From positions 1 through 11,533 of the forward strand of contig CANRCO010000032.1 of the NCBI GenBank assembly GCA_947629125.1: DNA of 11,533 bases, in the 5' to 3' direction. The translations under genes and the position numbers were made by a program. Below are positions 6,380-11,533 of the stretch, piece by piece (the first letter of the stretch is position 1; each line of letters begins with the position of its first letter). Source of the stretch: an uncultured Bacilli bacterium (GTDB taxonomy: Bacteria; Bacillota_I; Bacilli_A; RF39; UBA660). The notes below the pieces were generated by a model. It did not search any database and had not been told where the DNA came from. It worked only from the letters and a program-made list of their open reading frames with translations.

Positions 6380-8354
6380 AAGATTCATCATCTTTTAAAG
6401 CATCTTGTAATTCTTCTTTAGTCATTTTACTATAACCTTTAATGCCTTTTTCTTTAGCTATTTCTTTTAATTCACTAACTGTTTGAGTTGATTCTTCATC
6501 ATCATAATCTTCTCTAATTTCGCCATACTTAACTAATGAATCAATTTGTTCTTTAGTTAAAGTTTCGTTTTCAATTAAGGCATCACTAAGTAACATAATC
6601 AAATCTTTATTAGCTTTAATAATCTTTTTAGCTTTTTCATAGCATTCTTCAATTATTTTTCTAGTTTGTTGGTCGATTTCTAAAGCTACTTGGTCAGAGA
6701 AGTTTTTAGATTTACCATAATCACGACCTAAGAAGACACCGCCTTCTTTTTCTTCATATTGAACAGGACCAAGTTCACTCATTCCGTATTCAGTTACCAT
6801 ACTACGAGCAATACTAGTTGCCTTTTTAAAGTCATCACTAGCTCCTGTTGTAATTTCACCTAAGAACAACTCTTCACTAACACGACCACCTAATAAACCA
6901 GTAATTGTTGCCATTAATTCTTTTTCTGTACGAATTCCAATTTTTTCTTCTTTTGGTAGCATCATTGTATAACCACCAGCTACACCACGAGGAATAATTG
7001 TTATTTTATGAACATCATTAGCATCTTCCAGTTTTATACCGATTACAGCATGACCTGCTTCATGGATACTAACTAAACGTTTTTCTTTATCAGTAATTTT
7101 ACGACTAGTTTTAGCAGGACCCATTAAAACACGGTCAGTTGCTTCATCTATTTCATCCATAGTAATAGCTTCTTTATTTCTTCTAACAGCTAAAAGTGCT
7201 GCTTCATTAAGTAAGTTTTCCAAATCTGCACCACTAAAACCAGGTGTACGTTGACTTAAATTTTTTAAATTAACATTATGGTCTAAAATTTTATTTTCAG
7301 AATGAACTTTTAAGATTTCATTTCTTTCTCTTGAATCTGGTAAACTTACTGTAACTTGTCTATCAAATCTACCTGGACGAAGTAAGGCTGGGTCTAAAAC
7401 ATCAGGGCGGTTAGTTGCAGCAATAATAATGATACCTTCATTTGCTCCAAATCCGTCCATTTCAGTAAGTAATTGATTTAGAGTTTGTTCTCTTTCATCA
7501 TGGCCACCACCTAAACCAGTTCCTCTTTGGCGACCTACAGCATCTATTTCATCTATAAAAATTAAACATGGAGCATTCTTTTTAGCTTCTTTAAACATAT
7601 CACGAACACGACTAGCACCAACACCAACAAATAATTCAACAAAATCAGAACCACTTATATAAAAGAATGGTACATTGGCTTCGCCAGCTACTGCTCGAGC
7701 AAGTAAAGTTTTACCTGTTCCTGGAGGGCCTACTAATAAAACACCTTTAGGAATACGAGCTCCCATTTTTTGAAATTTTTTAGGATTTTTTAAGAAATCA
7801 ATTAATTCGCTAACTTCTTCTTTTTCCTCTTTTAAACCAGCAACATTTTTAAATTTAACATTGCCGCCATCTTCACTTAATTTAGCTCTACTACGGCCAA
7901 AGTCAACACTACTTTTATTAGAACTAGCCATTTTGCTAAATAAGATGTAAGTAACAACTACTATTAATACTAATGGTAAAATATTTACTATAATATATAG
8001 AATAGTGCTACTACCAGGGTCAGCTTCTGTTTCATATACTTTTAGATTTTTATCTTTGGCATATTTTACAACTGATGATATATCATCTTCAATAACTCTG
8101 GCTTTAAAAGATTCATTTTCTTTATAATCTTTTAACTTACCTTCAACATAAAATATGCTTTCACTACTTTTAGGAGTAATTGTTATTTCAGTTACTTCGT
8201 TATTTTTCATCGCAGCAACTAATTCACCAGTTGATATTTCATTAACTTTATTACCGGCTAAATTTAAGAAAATAAATATACCAATAACTACTATTAATAA
8301 AATCAAATAGGGACTAGCCATGCGCATTGTTGTATTGTTTTGTTTATTTTTCAT
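6378..8354 (-). CDS. ftsH: ATP-dependent membrane zinc protease FtsH with extra C-terminal motif
   Basis: FtsH is a membrane-bound hexameric AAA+ protease that extracts and degrades membrane and short-lived cytoplasmic proteins. The product has 658 residues: first membrane span (about 15-33), extracytoplasmic domain (about 35-115), second span (about 117-140), AAA+ domain with Walker A GPPGTGKT (209-216), Walker B FIDEID (266-271) and the second region of homology ATNRPDVLDPALLRPGRFDR (313-332), then the protease domain with zinc site HEAGH (431-435) and a further ligand region EELFLGE...GASDDF. After an acidic linker (about 615-624) the tail TVSELKEIAKEKGIKGYSK...KEELQDAL (625-653) resembles a SAP/Rho-N-like helix-extended-loop-helix motif, which is unusual for FtsH. 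I chose the ATG at 8354, six bases after AGGAGG (8366-8361); the frame is also open upstream to 8369. The start overlaps tilS by 11 bases. Confidence 0.97.
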   Translation of the reverse strand: MKNKQNNTTMRMASPYLILLIVVIGIFIFLNLAGNKVNEISTGELVAAMKNNEVTEITITPKSSESIFYVEGKLKDYKENESFKARVIEDDISSVVKYAKDKNLKVYETEADPGSSTILYIIVNILPLVLIVVVTYILFSKMASSNKSSVDFGRSRAKLSEDGGNVKFKNVAGLKEEKEEVSELIDFLKNPKKFQKMGARIPKGVLLVGPPGTGKTLLARAVAGEANVPFFYISGSDFVELFVGVGASRVRDMFKEAKKNAPCLIFIDEIDAVGRQRGTGLGGGHDEREQTLNQLLTEMDGFGANEGIIIIAATNRPDVLDPALLRPGRFDRQVTVSLPDSRERNEILKVHSENKILDHNVNLKNLSQRTPGFSGADLENLLNEAALLAVRRNKEAITMDEIDEATDRVLMGPAKTSRKITDKEKRLVSIHEAGHAVIGIKLEDANDVHKITIIPRGVAGGYTMMLPKEEKIGIRTEKELMATITGLLGGRVSEELFLGEITTGASDDFKKATSIARSMVTEYGMSELGPVQYEEKEGGVFLGRDYGKSKNFSDQVALEIDQQTRKIIEECYEKAKKIIKANKDLIMLLSDALIENETLTKEQIDSLVKYGEIREDYDDEESTQTVSELKEIAKEKGIKGYSKMTKEELQDALKDDES

Positions 8355-9675
8355 TATTTTCCTCCTCATACCAGATTATTATATCATATTGTTGAGTTAA
8401 ATAGCTATCAAATTTAGATTTTTTTAAGCCAGGTATCCATAATATATTATTGTTACTATCAACTAATATTGGATAGTTATTTCTTTTATCTTTAGGAATT
8501 TTAGCATTAATAAATAAATCTTTTATTTTTTGACTACCATTCATATTCTTGCCATAAATTGTATCACCTATACGTCGATTACGAATATATAATGGTAACT
8601 TTATTTTTTTTGAATCTAAATAACATACAAAATTATTAGTTAGTTTATTATCATTTACAAGCTTAAATGTACCATAGCCAGTTATCTTTAAATTGTCTTT
8701 TAATTCATAACAATATTCCTTAGTTATTTTTTTATCTTTAATTTCAAAGAAATCATAACTTTTGATAGCTTGTTTATTATTTGGCAAATCTAGTGTGCCA
8801 TTACTTTTATCTGAATGAATTAAATCATAAATAGCTTTAAGATGTTTCTTATTTAATTTATCTAAATTATTATAATTTTCTTTTAAAATGTACTTAATAA
8901 TTTGATATTTTATAAAACTATCTAATTTAATAAATTCAGTAATAAATAACTTACCATTATTATAAATATTAGTCAATATATCAGTTAAATAATTTTGAAT
9001 AAAATCATTCATTAAAAAAAGTTCTTGACTAAAAGTTAAAAATTTATGATGAACGTTATTATCTTCTTTTTTTAATTGAGGTAAAATATGATGACGAATT
9101 CGATTTCTAAAATATTCATCTGAGTTATTGCTTTCATCAATATAATATTTAATATTATTTTGTTGATTGTAATTTAAACAATCTTGTTTAGTTATAAATA
9201 ATAAAGGACGAACTAACTGATAATTATTTTGTTTAGTAATTAAATTAATTCCAGCAATCCCTTTATATGAACTACCACGTATTATTTTCATTAACATGGT
9301 CTCAATTAAATCATCACCATGATGAGCAGTCATTATATATTTTGCTTGATACTTATCTGCCAGCTCATTTAAAAATCGGTAACGAATGTTTCTGGCATCG
9401 GCATGAAAGTTTTCCTGATTATATTTAGTAATTTTCATTGTTTCAAATTTTATGTTGTTTTCTTGACAAAATTTAGAAACATATGATTCTTCTTCAGCAC
9501 TAGCTTTACGTACATTATGATTAACATGAGCACAAATAATTTCTAAATTTAGTTTTTTTTGATATTCTAAAATAATGTTTAATAAACACATTGAATCAGG
9601 GCCACCTGAACAAGCAACTATTACTTTATCATTTATATTTAATAAATTATCTAAAAATTGATATACTTCGTTCAT
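8344..9675 (-). CDS. tilS: tRNA(Ile)-lysidine synthetase
   Basis: TilS attaches lysine to C34 of tRNA-Ile(CAU), with ATP, so that it reads AUA rather than AUG. This is an essential function in an AUA-rich genome such as this one. The 443-residue product has the PP-loop SGGPDS (23-28) in an N-type ATPase domain (about 15-200), with HVNHNVR (50-56) and TAHHGDDLIETMLMKIIRGS (116-135). A middle helical domain follows, and then a C-terminal substrate domain (about 365-435) with RNRRIGDTIYG, KIKDLFINAKIPKDKR and ILWIPGLKKSKF. The ribosome binding site is weak (GACGAG before the ATG). The 3' end holds the ftsH ribosome binding site and overlaps the ftsH start, so the two genes are probably translationally coupled. 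In many Firmicutes hpt lies between tilS and ftsH; here it is missing. Confidence 0.96.
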   Translation of the reverse strand: MNEVYQFLDNLLNINDKVIVACSGGPDSMCLLNIILEYQKKLNLEIICAHVNHNVRKASAEEESYVSKFCQENNIKFETMKITKYNQENFHADARNIRYRFLNELADKYQAKYIMTAHHGDDLIETMLMKIIRGSSYKGIAGINLITKQNNYQLVRPLLFITKQDCLNYNQQNNIKYYIDESNNSDEYFRNRIRHHILPQLKKEDNNVHHKFLTFSQELFLMNDFIQNYLTDILTNIYNNGKLFITEFIKLDSFIKYQIIKYILKENYNNLDKLNKKHLKAIYDLIHSDKSNGTLDLPNNKQAIKSYDFFEIKDKKITKEYCYELKDNLKITGYGTFKLVNDNKLTNNFVCYLDSKKIKLPLYIRNRRIGDTIYGKNMNGSQKIKDLFINAKIPKDKRNNYPILVDSNNNILWIPGLKKSKFDSYLTQQYDIIIWYEEENNEK

Positions 9676-9700
9676 AATATCAACTCGTCTTTCAATAGGT

Positions 9701-9729
9701 ATTTTAATATATAAATTAGATTAGTGCAA
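9701..9729 (-). promoter_or_regulatory. Promoter of the tilS-ftsH operon
   Basis: On the - strand, TTGCAC (9729-9724) and TAAAAT (9706-9701) are 17 bp apart. The -10 is one mismatch from consensus and the -35 matches only in TTG. It begins directly after the T tail of the upstream terminator. Confidence 0.5.
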
Positions 9730-9751
9730 ATAAAAAAGGAGTTAAACTCCT
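9730..9751 (-). terminator. Terminator of the Bax-inhibitor-1 family gene
   Basis: The palindrome at 9751-9737 (AGGAG, 5-nt loop, CTCCT on the - strand) is followed by a T run. It overlaps the stop codon of the upstream gene (9752-9750) and abuts the tilS -35 box. Confidence 0.8.
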
Positions 9752-10388
9752 AATTATCTGAATTACCAAATAATCTTAATAAATCTAAGAATATGTTAAT
9801 AAAGTCTAAATATAAATCTAATGCGATTAAAATTGGTAAAGCACTATCATCATCAACATCAATATTTTTAGCCCTTTGGATATCAAATGCAACAAACCCA
9901 ACAAATATTAAAATAGAAATTATTGTAATACCCATATCAAAGCTTTCACTACCAATAAACATATTAATTAGGTATGCAATAAATGTTCCAAATAAAGCCA
10001 TTAATAAGTAGGTTCCAAAACGACTTAAATCAATCTTGGTAAAATACCCAATCAGACCAAATACTAAAAATAGTACTGCTGCAATAATAAATACATATAA
10101 AATACTTGTTAACTTGTAATAAATAAAGATTGATGAAAAGGTAAGTCCACTAATTATTGAATATAATATAAAGAAACATATAGCCGTTGAACTTTTCATC
10201 TTATTAATTCGCGCTGCCAGCACTACTACTAATATTATTTCAACAAATGCAAATACTAAATATAAATATGTACTATTTATTTTATAAGTCATCATTTCAT
10301 TTGTTGATACATAATAACCTGTAGCAAAAGTTAATAATAAACCAACAAACATCCATATAAATGATTTTGCTAATACTTTATTTCTCAT
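9750..10388 (-). CDS. Bax inhibitor-1 (BI-1/YetJ) family membrane protein
   Basis: The product is 212 residues with about seven membrane segments, as expected for the BI-1/TMBIM family. Bacterial members such as Bacillus YetJ are pH-sensitive calcium leak channels, and Escherichia YccA interacts with FtsH. The C-terminal family signature is visible: FVAFDIQRAK (165-174), then ALDLYLDFINIFLDLLRLFG (189-208), a close match to the usual LYLDFINIFLxLL. D169 and D191 or D195 are candidates for the paired aspartates that close the pore. The ATG at 10388 has AAAGGAG six bases upstream. It is a separate transcription unit beside tilS-ftsH; because YccA-type BI-1 proteins are FtsH substrates or modulators, the neighbourhood may be functional, which is inference. 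Confidence 0.93.
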   Translation of the reverse strand: MRNKVLAKSFIWMFVGLLLTFATGYYVSTNEMMTYKINSTYLYLVFAFVEIILVVVLAARINKMKSSTAICFFILYSIISGLTFSSIFIYYKLTSILYVFIIAAVLFLVFGLIGYFTKIDLSRFGTYLLMALFGTFIAYLINMFIGSESFDMGITIISILIFVGFVAFDIQRAKNIDVDDDSALPILIALDLYLDFINIFLDLLRLFGNSDN

Positions 10389-10410
10389 ATCTTTCTCCTT
10401 TGCTGCCTTA

Positions 10411-10419
10411 ATTATATCA
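10411..10419 (-). promoter_or_regulatory. Extended -10 promoter of the Bax-inhibitor-1 family gene
   Basis: On the - strand TGATATAAT (10419-10411) is a perfect extended -10 element. No good -35 hexamer lies 16-18 bp upstream, so it probably depends on the TG extension. The start codon lies 22 bases further on. Confidence 0.55.
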
Positions 10420-10507
10420 CATGGTTTTTAATTATAAAATACTTAATTAACTTATCTTTATTTTATGTACAATTTAAATTATTATAACTAATGCCTAATG
10501 TCTTATT

Positions 10508-11533
10508 TTATAAAGAAAGTTTAAAGGGATTTTCTTTAGAACCATTTCCTCTCGAAATTTTAACTTCTGCTTTCAAATAAAGGACTGGGCGAACACCATG
10601 CCAATCGTAGCGAGCGTAGTCGCGGCTCACGCGGCCATAATCGTACAGATACATCACGCGATTAGCATAATCCACGTCAGGCGAAATAAACCATTGAGGT
10701 TGACCATGTTCATTTAACCATGAATTATCTCTACATCCATGCCAATTATCACTTGAACCGGTTTGACCTGCTCTCCAATTATATAATGGGTCTAATAAAC
10801 ATGCTGCTCTTCCTTTTACATTACCTTGGCTTGTCGCTATTATTGATTCATCTCCGCTTGTTCCAAATCCATAATCGCTTGGGTACATTAATCCGATGTA
10901 ACCAGTCCATGTTGTTGGATTGCTATTATATGTTAAGCTACTTCTTTCTTTACTATACCATTCTTCTGTTGTTGCTTCATCATACTCAGCATATGTCATT
11001 CCACCTAAATAATATTTTGTTTTTCCTATATATTTTTTACTTGCTTCGCTTAAACCTGTATTACTAAAATCTATTGATTCTTCTGTAAAACTACTAGTTG
11101 TTGCTGATGCTGGTTTAAAACCACTTGTTCTATTAAAGTAACTTCCTACTCCTTTGTATATTGTATGACTATTTGAATCTGTTACTGTTCCATCTTCATT
11201 AATATTATAACTTGTTTTTGTATCTTTCCAATTTGCTTTTACAACATCTTTTGGATTCAACATCATCATTAGTTGACTATCTGTCCAATCATTACTTCCA
11301 TAATTTGTTGTGGATGAACCTACTCCATTTTGTTTGTAATCCCATCTAAATTTTCCTATTGATTCATCTCTTATTAATTTTATTCGAGTTTCTGTTTTGC
11401 CGTTTTCATCTTCGACATTATTCATTACTCCGACAATACGCCAAAGAATTGGGTCGCCTTTTTTATGGACTAAGGTACAATCGACATTATTCTTTTTGCC
11501 TTCAGATTTACCTTCTATACCTGCTTTACATGC
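10508..11533 (-). CDS. Secreted or surface protein, 3' part; candidate DGR target
   Basis: The frame is open from the right edge to a TAA at 10508-10510 (341 residues visible); the ATG at 11425 is internal. The visible part begins ACKAGIEGKSEG, then GDPILWRIVGV, a pattern I associate with DUF6273-like surface proteins of gut Firmicutes (a WRIVGV core near the start and GVRPVLYLK at the end). It is rich in Ser, Thr, Asn, Gly, Trp and Tyr, with LLDPLYNWRAGQTGSSDNW and two nearby Cys (in GRAACLL and WHGCRDN) that could form a disulfide, fitting an extracellular fold. The C-terminal WFISPDVDYANRVMYLYD to GVRPV resembles the C-type-lectin/FGE-like folds used by diversity-generating retroelements. 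The signal peptide or anchor lies beyond the window. No obvious terminator follows the stop. The name of the family is tentative. Confidence 0.85.
   Translation of the reverse strand, partial: ACKAGIEGKSEGKKNNVDCTLVHKKGDPILWRIVGVMNNVEDENGKTETRIKLIRDESIGKFRWDYKQNGVGSSTTNYGSNDWTDSQLMMMLNPKDVVKANWKDTKTSYNINEDGTVTDSNSHTIYKGVGSYFNRTSGFKPASATTSSFTEESIDFSNTGLSEASKKYIGKTKYYLGGMTYAEYDEATTEEWYSKERSSLTYNSNPTTWTGYIGLMYPSDYGFGTSGDESIIATSQGNVKGRAACLLDPLYNWRAGQTGSSDNWHGCRDNSWLNEHGQPQWFISPDVDYANRVMYLYDYGRVSRDYARYDWHGVRPVLYLKAEVKISRGNGSKENPFKLSL
10583..10684 (-). other. Candidate DGR variable region (GC-rich, adenine-poor patch)
   Basis: This stretch is part of the surface protein gene. By hand count 10581-10680 holds 55 G/C in 100, against about 36 in 10701-10800 and 24 in 10481-10580. 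On the sense strand it has about 17 A and 28 T per 100. From the TCG at 10684 through the CGC of GVR there are 32 codons in a row with no A in the third position, and many are NNC or NNT: GAC, CGC, TAC, AGC, GAT, TAT. These are the products expected from AAC or AAT codons after adenine mutagenesis. The encoded core (10601-10678) is rich in Tyr, Asp, Arg, Ser and Asn and ends at the conserved GVRPV, where a mutagenic-homing initiation site would lie. No template repeat or reverse transcriptase is in this window. Confidence 0.5.

Noticed and set aside
9793..10011. Open frame on the + strand within the BI-1 family gene
   Set aside because: It is antisense to a well-supported membrane protein gene and shows no start signal or recognisable protein.
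10420..10507. Terminator after the surface protein gene
   Set aside because: Only AT-rich sequence with no stable inverted repeat followed by a T run could be found, so none is annotated.
10560..10700. GC-rich patch as an RNA gene (tRNA or small RNA)
   Set aside because: No cloverleaf or convincing long stem is visible, and the frame runs through it with a sensible family-like C-terminus.
10720..11067. Open frame on the + strand within the surface protein gene
   Set aside because: The Leu/Tyr/His-rich product is the antisense shadow of Asn/Ser/Thr-rich codons; no ribosome binding site or family resemblance.
10508..11425. Surface gene starting at the ATG at 11425
   Set aside because: The same frame continues without a stop to the right edge and encodes a fitting GDPILWRIVGV just upstream, so that ATG is internal.

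Overview
The window looks like chromosomal DNA from a very AT-rich, low-GC Gram-positive bacterium of the Bacilli/Mollicutes-related type, possibly a gut lineage. The evidence is A/T-biased codons, AGGAGG-type ribosome binding sites, sigma-A-like promoters (TTGNNN, 16-17 bp, TATAAT), intrinsic terminators, and housekeeping proteins that resemble Firmicutes orthologues. TGA is a stop codon (walJ ends in TGA) and the Trp codons I read are TGG, so this is not the Mycoplasma code. I see no rRNA, tRNA, CRISPR array, transposase, integrase or phage gene, and no gene-free stretch over 300 bases.

Layout. (1) Positions 1-200: the 3' end of an unrecognised + strand gene, converging on a short metallo-beta-lactamase-fold hydrolase (197-697, -). 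Both stop codons lie inside one shared terminator hairpin. (2) 698-780: a divergent promoter region in which one palindromic TTGCAA hexamer can serve as the -35 box in both directions. It drives the hydrolase (-) and a membrane-anchored LemA-like protein (+). (3) 1299-5046: one + strand operon, rplI-dnaB-walJ-rlmH-ung, from a clear promoter to a terminator. It joins ribosome, replication, cell-wall/nuclease, rRNA-methylation and DNA-repair functions. (4) 5045-6377: two single-gene - strand units. One encodes an unrecognised 308-residue soluble protein. The other encodes a 66-residue double-membrane-span protein with the most consensus-like promoter of the window. (5) 6356-9729: a tilS-ftsH operon without the hpt gene that often sits between them. 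FtsH carries an unusual C-terminal SAP/Rho-N-like helical motif. (6) 9730-10419: a Bax-inhibitor-1 family membrane protein with its own promoter and terminator. (7) 10508-11533: the 3' part of a large secreted or surface protein, open to the right edge.

The most striking signal is near the 3' end of that surface gene. About 100 bp (10583-10684) have 55% GC by hand count, against about 24-36% on the two sides. On the sense strand this patch is poor in adenine: 32 consecutive codons have no A in the third position, and the residues are rich in Tyr, Asp, Arg, Ser and Asn. It ends at a conserved GVRPV motif about 70 bp before the stop. This is what the variable region (VR) of a diversity-generating retroelement (DGR) target looks like after adenine-directed mutagenic homing. 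No reverse transcriptase, Avd or template repeat is in the window, so the remaining parts would have to lie beyond the right edge or elsewhere in the genome. The assignment is an inference, but it is the best candidate here for an undescribed system.
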